Notes under the pieces: model-generated
Databases searched by the model: none
Seen by the model: only the letters and a program-made list of their open reading frames with translations
Told to the model about the DNA's origin: nothing
Translations under genes and position numbers: made by a program
Shown: in pieces, positions 1 through 5,556 of the stretch
Position numbering within the stretch: position 1 is the stretch's first letter
How the letters are laid out: the number at the start of each line of letters is the position of its first letter
Assembly (NCBI GenBank): GCA_003517285.1
Contig: DPAW01000327.1
Coordinates: forward strand, 1 to 5,556
Direction: 5' to 3'
DNA from: Verrucomicrobiales bacterium
GTDB taxonomy: Bacteria > Verrucomicrobiota > Verrucomicrobiia > Limisphaerales > UBA1100
DNA length: 5,556 nucleotides

Positions 1-387
1 GGCTCCCACAAAATGGGCCGCATCGAGCACGGCCGGTATGGCGACCAAACCGGCGCCGATCCCGAGCGCACCGACGAAGCCACTAGGGTCATGGAACTGG
101 TTTATGTGGAACTCAACCCCGGCGACACGCTCTTCTTCCACAGCAACCTCCTCCATCGTTCAGACCAAAACACCTCGCCCGACCCGCGCTGGTCACTAAT
201 CTGCTGCTACAACACCAAGCATAACGATCCCTATAAGGATTCTCATCACCCGCGCTACGCCCCGCTCGAAAAATTGCCCGACACCGCCATCAAGGAAATG
301 GGCGCCAAACTGTTCGAAAGCAAAACCGATTTCTGGGATCCCGCCGCCGATGCCACCACCGGCGCGGGCGAAAAAGCCTCCACATGA
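1..387 (+). CDS. Phytanoyl-CoA dioxygenase (PhyH) family protein, C-terminal part (5' end outside window)
   Basis: The reading frame is open from base 1, beginning GSHKMGR, and ends at the TGA at 385-387, so 128 codons of the C-terminal part are present. The family consists of non-haem Fe(II)/2-oxoglutarate-dependent oxygenases with a double-stranded beta-helix fold. Visible features are the distal iron-ligand His in NLLHRSDQN (codon 154-156) and, 11 residues later, the 2-oxoglutarate-binding Arg in PDPRWS (187-189). That spacing matches human PhyH and EctD. The upstream HxD iron ligands lie outside the window. GDQTGADPER and KDSHHPRY resemble a PhyH subgroup common in environmental bacteria. 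It probably hydroxylates a small organic substrate in the cytoplasm; the substrate is unknown. Its stop overlaps the next start (ATGA), which points to one operon with the oxidoreductase. Family is confident; substrate is not. Confidence 0.9.
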   Translation, partial: GSHKMGRIEHGRYGDQTGADPERTDEATRVMELVYVELNPGDTLFFHSNLLHRSDQNTSPDPRWSLICCYNTKHNDPYKDSHHPRYAPLEKLPDTAIKEMGAKLFESKTDFWDPAADATTGAGEKAST

Positions 388-1469
388 ATCTCAACATTCA
401 TTCCCCTCTCCCTGAGCGCAAGGACTGGCGCATCGGCTGCGTCGGCAGTGGCTTCATCATGAGCGACTGCCACCTCGTCGCCTACGGCAAAGCCGGTTTC
501 AACGCCGCCGCCATCGCCAGCCGCACGGCCGCCAACGCCACCGCCTGCGCCGAGCGCCATAGCATCGGCACGATCTACGAGTCCATCGATCAATTGCTCG
601 ATGATGAATCCATTGAAGTGCTAGACCTTGCCGTGCCGCCGGATAATCAGCTAGAGATCATCAAGGCAGCCTGCGCACGTGGCACGGCCAAGGGTATTCT
701 CGCGCAAAAACCGCTGGGATCGAATTACGCCGAGGCCGTCGAGGCCGTGGAAGCCTGCGAAGCCGCCGGAATCGTCCTGGCCGTGAACCAAAACATGCGC
801 TACGACCAATCCGTACGCGCCGCCAAGACACTGCTCGAGAACGGCACCATCGGCGATCCCGTGCTCGCCACCATCGACATGCGCGGCATCCCCCACTGGA
901 TGCCGTGGCAGGAACGTCAGGGTTGGGTGACCCTGCGCATCATGTCCATTCATCACATGGACACCTTTCGCTATTGGTTCGGCGACCCAGAGCGTATCTA
1001 CTGCACCACACGGCCCGATCCGCGGACCGCCTTTCCGCACACCGACGGCATCGCCAGCTACATTCTGGAATATGCCAACGGCCTGCGAGCAATCGCCATT
1101 GACGACACCTGGACCGGACCGGCCCGTGAAGGTGCCCCGGCGGATATCGGCATCGAATGGCGCATCGAGGGCATGGACGGTCTCGCCATCGGCGATATCG
1201 GCTGGTGTCAGGATCCCTACACGACGCCCTCAACCATCCGCTATGCTACCAAGGGTGACGCGGATTTCACCGCACCTGCGTGGGAAGAAAGCTGGTTCCC
1301 CGACGCCTTTATTGGCACAATGGCCCAACTATTGACGGCTCTGGAAACCGGCAACAAACCGGTCATCAACGGCCGCGATAATTTAAATACTATGGCCCTG
1401 GTGGAAGCAGCATATCAAAGCTCCGAACAACACCGGGCTATTGAACTAAAGGAAATCACGGGAGCATAA
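384..1469 (+). CDS. Gfo/Idh/MocA family NAD(P)-dependent oxidoreductase
   Basis: The 361-residue product has the usual length for a Gfo/Idh/MocA dehydrogenase, the family of inositol, glucose-fructose and other sugar or polyol oxidoreductases. The N-terminal Rossmann domain shows the dinucleotide loop IGCVGSGF (residues 17-24). The family's EKP motif appears as AQKP (107-110), with K109 as the expected catalytic Lys and Gln replacing the usual Glu. The C-terminal alpha/beta domain carries the HxxD motif in SIHHMDTFRYWFG (188-200; H190 and D193), the usual catalytic or substrate-binding pair. The start at 384 overlaps the previous stop as ATGA. No good Shine-Dalgarno sequence precedes it, which fits translational coupling. 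It probably oxidises or reduces a sugar- or polyol-type substrate in the cytoplasm together with the TIM-barrel enzyme that follows. The specific substrate cannot be told. Confidence 0.92.
   Translation: MNLNIHSPLPERKDWRIGCVGSGFIMSDCHLVAYGKAGFNAAAIASRTAANATACAERHSIGTIYESIDQLLDDESIEVLDLAVPPDNQLEIIKAACARGTAKGILAQKPLGSNYAEAVEAVEACEAAGIVLAVNQNMRYDQSVRAAKTLLENGTIGDPVLATIDMRGIPHWMPWQERQGWVTLRIMSIHHMDTFRYWFGDPERIYCTTRPDPRTAFPHTDGIASYILEYANGLRAIAIDDTWTGPAREGAPADIGIEWRIEGMDGLAIGDIGWCQDPYTTPSTIRYATKGDADFTAPAWEESWFPDAFIGTMAQLLTALETGNKPVINGRDNLNTMALVEAAYQSSEQHRAIELKEITGA
1460..1464 (+). promoter_or_regulatory. Ribosome binding site of the TIM-barrel gene
   Basis: GGGAG lies six bases upstream of the ATG at 1471, at the end of the oxidoreductase gene. 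It is the clearest Shine-Dalgarno-like site in the operon and supports the start at 1471. The other internal starts rely on overlapping start and stop codons. Confidence 0.6.
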
Positions 1470-1470
1470 A

Positions 1471-2295
1471 ATGAAACTCGGAATGATTAACTCCGCCTGG
1501 GAACAGCATGGCATCGGGCTGGTGGACGGGCTCCATAAGACCAAGGAACTCGGCTTTGATTGCGTGGATATTTTTCAGGATCCACTCGATGACAACGCCG
1601 AAGATCGCATCGCCACCATCAAGCAGACCTGCGACGAGCTGCAGCTGCCGATCATCAGCGTGGTGGGCGTAAGCGTCGGGCTCGTGGATTTCAATCCATC
1701 AGTGCAACAGTTTCATGTCGAGCGCTGCAAACGCTACCTCGACATGGCCACCACGCTCGGCGCGAAGAATTACCTTCTCGTGATCGGCGAATACATTTGG
1801 CAGAAGGAAGTCATTCCGCCCGAGGAACAATGGCGCTTCGCCGTGGAGAATGTGCAGGTGCTGGGTGATTACGCCGCGGAACGCGATCTAGAAATCGTCA
1901 TCGAGCTCGAGCCCTTTCACATGTCTCTGGTCAACACTATCGCCGAAATGGACCGTTACCTGACCGACGTAGATCGCCCCGCCGTGAAGGCCAATATTGA
2001 CATCAGCCATATGCTCCTGAGCGACAGTCCACCCGAAAGCCTTGCCGCTCTCAAGGGGCGCGCCGGTCATGTGCATATTTCCGATTGCGACGGCAAAGTG
2101 CATGGCGACCTCCCGCCAGGGCACGGTGTAGTGCCCTTCCAGCCTTACCTGAAGGCCATCAAAGACCTCGATTTTGACGGCGCCATCAGCCTTGAGCTGG
2201 AGTACGCGCCCGACCCCAGCAAGATCGTCGAGTGGGTATCCGAAGCCTACACCTCCACTGATAAACTCATGGCCGAGGTCGACCTGCGGAACTAA
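1471..2295 (+). CDS. Sugar phosphate isomerase/epimerase-like TIM barrel (xylose isomerase-like / AP endonuclease 2 superfamily)
   Basis: The product is 274 residues, typical for single-domain xylose-isomerase-like TIM barrels such as IolE, IolI and D-tagatose/D-psicose 3-epimerases. Likely divalent-metal ligands can be read by comparison with the 3-epimerases: the Glu of ELEPF (E147), D177 and H180 in NIDISH, the HVHISD strand (200-205) and a late Glu in SLELEY (E242 or E244). A Gly/His-rich loop, HGDLPPGHG (211-219), follows the HVHISD strand, as in sugar epimerases. No signal peptide is seen, so it should be cytoplasmic. It starts one base after the upstream stop, behind a GGGAG ribosome binding site, and its stop overlaps the next start as TAATG. 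Pairing with a Gfo/Idh/MocA enzyme is typical of sugar, inositol and keto-sugar catabolic clusters. The actual reaction (isomerase, epimerase or dehydratase) is not determined. Confidence 0.9.
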   Translation: MKLGMINSAWEQHGIGLVDGLHKTKELGFDCVDIFQDPLDDNAEDRIATIKQTCDELQLPIISVVGVSVGLVDFNPSVQQFHVERCKRYLDMATTLGAKNYLLVIGEYIWQKEVIPPEEQWRFAVENVQVLGDYAAERDLEIVIELEPFHMSLVNTIAEMDRYLTDVDRPAVKANIDISHMLLSDSPPESLAALKGRAGHVHISDCDGKVHGDLPPGHGVVPFQPYLKAIKDLDFDGAISLELEYAPDPSKIVEWVSEAYTSTDKLMAEVDLRN

Positions 2296-2816
2296 TGAAC
2301 ACCGATTGGAAAACCCAATTTCGCGACCTATTCTACAAGGGTGTCGAACGTTATCAGGAAGGCCGTCGAAGCCCCGAGACCATGTTCGAAGGTGACGAAC
2401 CCGCCTTTCTCGAATCTATTGGCTGCAGCACACAGGAAATGTTTGATTTCTGTGATGACTACGTCCGCTGGGGCGATGTCATTTATGAACACGTTGAGGA
2501 GATTCAAGCCGTGCGGTTCGATTATTTTGCAAACGATCTAAACCGCCAACCGGCCGCACGCCGGCTGGAGATGCATGAGTTTCCTGCCAAGACCGATGAA
2601 ATCGCTGGCATCGCTTGGCTCCCTCGCCTGATCGTGAAAGCTCGCGCTAAACTGGAGGGCGCTTTGCCCGCTGACCTGATGTACGGCTGAGGTGGCGATC
2701 GCCAGTTCTTCCGTGAGAAGAAAGTCGACCCAGCAGAATTCTTACGCGTAACCATTACGGCAGCCGACAAGGATCAGCCAATTATTGATTACATTAAAAA
2801 ATGTATTAGAAATTAA
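2295..2816 (+). CDS. DUF5069 family protein, candidate selenoprotein (in-frame TGA read as Sec132)
   Basis: Read through the TGA at 2688-2690, the frame continues to the TAA at 2814-2816, giving 173 residues with the recoded residue at 132. The first 131 residues contain the DUF5069 hallmark IAWLPRLIVKARAKL (106-120), followed by MYG directly before the TGA. After it comes GGDRQFF and then a DPAEFLRV segment. As I recall, the family carries Cys in YGCGGDR here and continues with such a DPAEFLR-like segment. Ending at the TGA would remove this conserved C-terminus. Other Cys residues are C44, C53 and C170. A SECIS-like hairpin follows the TGA. No signal peptide is seen. Translation probably starts by coupling through TAATG with the upstream stop. 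Family function is unknown; replacement of a conserved Cys by Sec would suggest a redox or metal-binding role. The alternative is a nonsense mutation or sequencing error at a Cys codon. Confidence 0.75.
2688..2690 (+). other. Recoded TGA codon, predicted selenocysteine insertion site
   Basis: The TGA is in frame between MYG and GGDRQFF of the DUF5069 protein, at the position I recall as a conserved Cys. TGA is not generally reassigned here: the PhyH gene upstream ends in TGA, Trp is encoded by TGG throughout the window, and no other gene has an internal TGA. Selenocysteine insertion is therefore the most economical explanation. A point mutation from TGC or TGT remains possible. Confidence 0.7.
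2706..2722 (+). promoter_or_regulatory. Candidate bacterial SECIS element
   Basis: TTCTTC (2706-2711) pairs perfectly with GAAGAA (2717-2722), closing a 5-base loop, CGUGA (2712-2716). There are 21 bases between the TGA and the loop. This fits the usual bacterial SECIS description: a stem-loop inside the coding region, apical loop about 16-37 bases after the UGA, and a G among the first two loop bases. Loop positions 2-3 are GU, as in the SelB-binding loop of E. coli fdhF. A lower stem may extend it: GGU (2691-2693) with ACC (2728-2730), and CGAU (2696-2699) with GUCG (2724-2727, ending in a U-G pair). The bulged U of the fdhF element is not evident. A small competing hairpin, TGGC/GCCA with loop GATC (2693-2704), lies just upstream. 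Confidence 0.6.
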
Positions 2817-3415
2817 TCAGACACAAAATCACACCACTCGATTTTTCCTGATACAGGCGTGCGATTACCTTTAGGCATATTCTCATTAGACTTCAGCCAA
2901 CCTATATAAAAAAGACCTAAACAGAGATCCTCATTTCCAAGCCTTAGAAATTCTTTGATGGCATTAGTTTCCAAGATTTTAGGAGTAGACCAAAACCCGC
3001 CTAATCCAACGGCTGAAGCTGTTAGGTGAATGTTTTGAACTGAACAAGCAACCGACTCAATTTCCTCCACTAATGGTATGTTACCATTCCTATCTCTATG
3101 CAAACATACAGCCATTATAACTGGAGCAAGAAGAGGATTGCGGCCAAGTTTATCCATTTTAGCCTGACTGAAGGCATTCTCTGGCGTATTTTCTAGATAA
3201 GTACACATCAGTTTTTCAGCTAAAATCTTACGACTTTTACCAGTAAATATCTTGAATCTCCAAGGCTCTGTTAATCCATGCGTTGGTGCCCAATTAGCGT
3301 TTTCCATTATCTGATGCAAAATCTCCTTTGGCACTTCCCTTTCACTATCCATTTGCCGTGGTTTTATTGTGCGTCTGGATTTTATAATTTGACTGATTAT
3401 TTCAAGTTTTTCCAT
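2813..3415 (-). CDS. Nitroreductase family protein (YdjA-like FMN oxidoreductase)
   Basis: The product is 200 residues, within the family's usual length. Family features are SRRTIK (13-18), the N-terminal FMN-phosphate-binding Arg cluster; WAPTHGLTEPWRF (42-54), matching the RAPDHKSMQPWHF region of E. coli YdjA; the flavin-domain segment GLGGFWSTP (137-145); and a final LFYIGW strand (168-173). Such proteins are dimeric cytoplasmic flavoenzymes that use NAD(P)H to reduce nitro, quinone or similar substrates; the natural substrate is unknown. Its stop overlaps the convergent DUF5069 stop by four bases. Base composition is clearly more AT-rich than the flanking genes (about 35% GC in a sampled 60-base stretch), which suggests recent acquisition or an atypical codon-use class. 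Only a weak GAGA-like ribosome binding site precedes the start, but the N-terminus aligns with the family. Confidence 0.88.
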   Translation of the reverse strand: MEKLEIISQIIKSRRTIKPRQMDSEREVPKEILHQIMENANWAPTHGLTEPWRFKIFTGKSRKILAEKLMCTYLENTPENAFSQAKMDKLGRNPLLAPVIMAVCLHRDRNGNIPLVEEIESVACSVQNIHLTASAVGLGGFWSTPKILETNAIKEFLRLGNEDLCLGLFYIGWLKSNENMPKGNRTPVSGKIEWCDFVSD

Positions 3416-3492
3416 TTAGATTCTCGGATAAATTGTTTTTCTTCACCTTCTTTTAAACCCAAGCCTAGTAAATTCTTTTTTAGATCTTCCAT
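3397..3492 (-). CDS. Possible small ORF upstream of the nitroreductase (31 residues)
   Basis: A 31-codon frame begins MEDLKK, ends KWKNLK, and overlaps the nitroreductase start by 19 bases in a different frame. It is Lys/Glu-rich and follows the AT-rich composition of its neighbour. A longer version with a TTG start at 3579 is possible but less likely. No clear ribosome binding site precedes the ATG and I recognise no family. It could be a leader peptide coupled to the nitroreductase, a gene remnant or chance. Confidence 0.2.
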   Translation of the reverse strand: MEDLKKNLLGLGLKEGEEKQFIRESKWKNLK

Positions 3493-3578
3493 AAAACAAG
3501 TGGAATAAATAAAAGATGGAAGGTCAAAGTGAGGCACCTTTCTCTTGCCAATAAACAAAACTAATCTACCCTTCAACA
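3416..3578. other. AT-rich intergenic region between divergent genes
   Basis: This 163-base gap separates the minus-strand nitroreductase from the plus-strand beta-propeller gene and must hold the promoters for both unless they lie further out. I found no convincing -35/-10 pair at normal spacing, no clear operator-like inverted repeat, and no Shine-Dalgarno sequence just before the ATG at 3579. The possible 31-residue ORF takes up part of it. Confidence 0.5.
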
Positions 3579-4847
3579 ATGAAATTTACGGCAATCTTTT
3601 TATTACTATTTGCACCTCATACCTTTGCCGACAATTGGCCCATGTGGCGCGGGGCCTCGGGCGTGGGCATCACCACAGAGAAAAACCTACCGCTTAAATG
3701 GAGCGCCACCGAAAACATCGCGTGGAAAATTGAGCTCCCCTATCGCGGCAACAGCACGCCCATCGTGTGGGGCGAAAAAATTTTCCTGACCCAACCGCTG
3801 GAAGAGGAACAGGAGCGCGCGCTCATTTGCCTCGATCGCCTTGACGGCAAAGAACTCTGGCGACGCACGGTGAAATATACGGACGCCGAAAACTCCCACC
3901 GCACCAACCCCTACTGCAGCGAATCCCCCGCCACTGATGGTGAACGCGTGGTAGCCGTGTACGGTTCCGCCGGTGTGGTGTGTTACGATCTAACCGGCAA
4001 ACTGCTGTGGCAACGCGATCTCGGCAAGATCCAGTTCACTTGGGGCTCAGCCGCTTCACCGGTCATTCATGGCAATCTCGTTTACATTTACCGCGGCCCC
4101 GACCCCAAGGCCCATCTCCTCGCCCTCGACAAACGCACGGGCAAAACCGTGTGGCAGCTCAACGATCCCGCCGTCAAGATCGAGGGTCGCAGCGATGGTT
4201 TTCGCGGCAACAAAGATTCCAAATGGATCTGTAGCTTCAGCACGCCCATTCTGGTGCCCACCAAAAAGGGGCCGGAACTGGTGATGAATTACCCCGGCAG
4301 CCTCGCCGGCATTGATCCGCGCACCGGCAAACGCTTATGGCAATGCGACGGCCTCAACCCGCTCATCTATACTTCGCCCATCGCTGGCGAAAATGTAATT
4401 GTGGGCATGGGCGGCTATTTCGGCACCACCGTGGCTGTGGCGCCCGGAGGCCGCGGCGATGTCACCCCACAAACTCTCTGGCGCACCGAACGCACGCCCA
4501 ACCGCCTCGGCAGCGGCGTAATCCATAACGAACATGTTTACATCCTCAACACCAACGGCATCATGGAATGTCTCGACCTGAAAAACGGTGAAGTGAAGTA
4601 TTCCGAACGCGTGCGCGGACGCGGCCCCAAGCAGGAATCTTGGAGCTCCATGATCCTCGCCGGCGACCGGATCTACATTCCGAACCAATCCGGTGAAACC
4701 ATTGTCTTACGTGCCAACCCGAAGTTTGAGTTGCTTGGCATCAACGCCCTGGACGACACCCTCACGAACAGCTCCCTCGCCGCCTCGGACGGGCAGTTGT
4801 TCCTGCGCACCCACAAGCATCTCTGGTGCATCGGCAAGCGCCGGTAG
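3579..4847 (+). CDS. Secreted PQQ-binding-like beta-propeller repeat protein
   Basis: The product is 422 residues. It begins with a signal peptide (MKF, hydrophobic FLLLFAP, probable cleavage after TFA at residue 17), so it should be exported to the periplasm or cell surface. The mature start NWPMWRG (19-25) matches the opening common to planctomycetal and verrucomicrobial PQQ-like/BamB-like propellers. Blade repeats of the type xxDxxTGKxxW are seen at CLDRLDGKELW (84-94), CYDLTGKLLW (135-144), ALDKRTGKTVW (182-192), GIDPRTGKRLW (244-254) and a degenerate CLDLKNGEVKY (331-341). No dehydrogenase catalytic segment was recognised, so it is probably a binding or scaffold propeller rather than a quinoprotein alcohol dehydrogenase. 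The start is chosen for the signal peptide despite the lack of a ribosome binding site. It stands alone, divergent from the nitroreductase. Confidence 0.9.
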   Translation: MKFTAIFLLLFAPHTFADNWPMWRGASGVGITTEKNLPLKWSATENIAWKIELPYRGNSTPIVWGEKIFLTQPLEEEQERALICLDRLDGKELWRRTVKYTDAENSHRTNPYCSESPATDGERVVAVYGSAGVVCYDLTGKLLWQRDLGKIQFTWGSAASPVIHGNLVYIYRGPDPKAHLLALDKRTGKTVWQLNDPAVKIEGRSDGFRGNKDSKWICSFSTPILVPTKKGPELVMNYPGSLAGIDPRTGKRLWQCDGLNPLIYTSPIAGENVIVGMGGYFGTTVAVAPGGRGDVTPQTLWRTERTPNRLGSGVIHNEHVYILNTNGIMECLDLKNGEVKYSERVRGRGPKQESWSSMILAGDRIYIPNQSGETIVLRANPKFELLGINALDDTLTNSSLAASDGQLFLRTHKHLWCIGKRR

Positions 4848-5556
4848 CTACTCCCCCGTGCCCCAGAAAATCCGCCGCGGCTGCCGGATTCCAGGACGAT
4901 TGGTTGTACCCGGAAAAACAGAAATTGGTTGTGCGTTTGGAACCAGTTGAGTGGTTTGGATTATCTGAGTGAAGTAAGACCCCACCACCGGCGCCATCCG
5001 CTGGATGGTTAAGGCGTTATTCGCAAAGTTCGTATCCCCCGTCGGCACACCCCAAACGTTAACATTTGGATTAGAAAAATACCCTAACCGGCGCCCCACC
5101 CCGTAAGTCATGAGCGTTCGCATCGGATAAGTATTACCGTTTGTAGTGATGCCGAATTTCCAGCCATGTGAATTGGTAAACGCGCCGTGCATAAACCCGC
5201 CCACATCGTTAGCCGCATGCGAACAACCTAGATTATGGCCGATCTCATGCACGAAAACCGACGTCGGCGCGTAGATAGCCTCCACTACATTAAAGCCATA
5301 GGCCGGCGCACCGTTTGTACTGTTGAGCATCCAACTGCTGCCGTGCATGATGTTCTGTGGACTGGCCCCCGTGAAAAGGCTTACCAAGTCCGCCCGATAA
5401 AGCTGACGTTTCAAATGCACATCATACAGCGGTTGGGTCGCCCCGAATGTCAAATCCACCAAGTCCGTCGTACTATTCCCGGAAGTCACGTGGCTTACTT
5501 TTTCCGTGCCCAATAGGATCAACTTGGCGTTGATTGCGCTGCGACGAAACGCATTG
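4848..5556 (-). CDS. Reprolysin-like metzincin metalloprotease (M12-type), N-terminus outside window
   Basis: The minus-strand frame is open to the right edge, reading NAFRRSAINAKLILLG before the first plausible internal start (a TTG at 5522), so the gene almost certainly begins beyond the window. The zinc site is the extended motif HEIGHNLGCSH (bases 5217-5249), with three His ligands and the catalytic Glu. It is followed by a Met-turn LMTYG (Met at 5109-5111), the two diagnostic metzincin signatures. After this comes YFSNPNV, a VPTGD segment and a TIQRMAPVVGSYF helix, a layout common to bacterial reprolysin-like proteases. The protein is presumably secreted, but the signal and propeptide are not visible. 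It ends about 40 residues after the catalytic domain, with no sorting signal recognised. Its stop abuts that of the convergent beta-propeller gene. Confidence 0.88.
   Translation of the reverse strand, partial: NAFRRSAINAKLILLGTEKVSHVTSGNSTTDLVDLTFGATQPLYDVHLKRQLYRADLVSLFTGASPQNIMHGSSWMLNSTNGAPAYGFNVVEAIYAPTSVFVHEIGHNLGCSHAANDVGGFMHGAFTNSHGWKFGITTNGNTYPMRTLMTYGVGRRLGYFSNPNVNVWGVPTGDTNFANNALTIQRMAPVVGSYFTQIIQTTQLVPNAQPISVFPGTTNRPGIRQPRRIFWGTGE

Noticed and set aside
255..593. Minus-strand frame of 112 residues opposite the PhyH and oxidoreductase genes
   Set aside because: A low-complexity Ala/Gly/Val-rich translation opposite two well-supported genes is the usual antisense shadow in GC-rich coding sequence.
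2295..2690. A 131-residue protein ending at the TGA at 2688-2690
   Set aside because: It stops just before the conserved GGDR motif, and the following 41 codons in the same frame encode the rest of the DUF5069 domain. Read-through is a better model than a shortened protein.
2688..2690. TGA reassigned to Trp or Gly by an alternative genetic code
   Set aside because: The PhyH gene ends in TGA, Trp uses TGG throughout, no other gene in the window has an internal TGA, and the position corresponds to Cys in the family rather than Trp or Gly.
2790..2805. TACATT/AATGTA inverted repeat with an AAAA loop, as a bidirectional terminator between the convergent genes
   Set aside because: The 6-bp stem is nearly all A-T, lies inside the DUF5069 coding sequence, and lacks a good T-run after the stem in either direction.
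3278..3508. Plus-strand 76-residue frame rich in Phe, Ser and aromatics
   Set aside because: It is antisense to the start of the nitroreductase, shows no family signature, and its Phe-rich composition just mirrors Lys/Glu codons on the other strand.
4335..4688. Minus-strand 117-residue frame inside the beta-propeller gene
   Set aside because: It lies wholly antisense to a strongly supported propeller gene and resembles no recognised family.
4869..4890. AATCCG/CGGATT inverted repeat near the end of the metalloprotease gene, as a terminator
   Set aside because: The stem has only 6 bp, a 10-base loop, no proper T-tract, and lies inside the coding region; probably chance.

Overview
The window most likely comes from a member of the PVC group, probably Verrucomicrobiota. 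This is inferred from gene content: a PhyH dioxygenase, a Gfo/Idh/MocA oxidoreductase, a xylose-isomerase-like TIM barrel, a DUF5069 protein, a secreted PQQ-type beta-propeller opening with an NWPMWRG motif, and a reprolysin-like secreted metalloprotease. Most of it is moderately GC-rich. The exception is an AT-rich stretch from about 2780 to 3580 that holds a nitroreductase gene.

Layout. Bases 1-2816 are one tightly packed plus-strand operon of four genes: the 3' end of a phytanoyl-CoA dioxygenase-like gene (1-387), a Gfo/Idh/MocA oxidoreductase (384-1469), a sugar phosphate isomerase/epimerase-like TIM barrel (1471-2295) and a DUF5069-family gene (2295-2816). The junctions are ATGA, a 1-base gap and TAATG, so the genes are probably translationally coupled. 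A minus-strand nitroreductase (2813-3415) converges on the operon with a 4-base overlap. A 163-base AT-rich gap (3416-3578) separates it from the divergent PQQ-like beta-propeller gene (3579-4847). That gene meets, with no gap, the end of a minus-strand metzincin protease (4848 to beyond the right edge).

Main point. A conventional gene caller would end the DUF5069 gene at the TGA at 2688-2690, giving 131 residues. The same frame stays open for 41 more codons to a TAA at 2814-2816. The extension reads as the natural C-terminus of the family, starting GGDRQFF directly after the TGA. The TGA sits where, as I recall the family, homologues have Cys in a YGCGGDR motif. A perfect 6-bp hairpin with a 5-base CGUGA loop lies 21 bases downstream, in the position and form of a bacterial SECIS element. 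The best reading is a selenoprotein (Sec132, 173 residues). I do not know of DUF5069 being an established selenoprotein family, but I could not search for this.

The oxidoreductase, TIM-barrel and dioxygenase genes look like a module for oxidising and rearranging a sugar- or polyol-like compound. The substrate cannot be read from the sequence, nor can the role of the candidate selenoprotein in the module.
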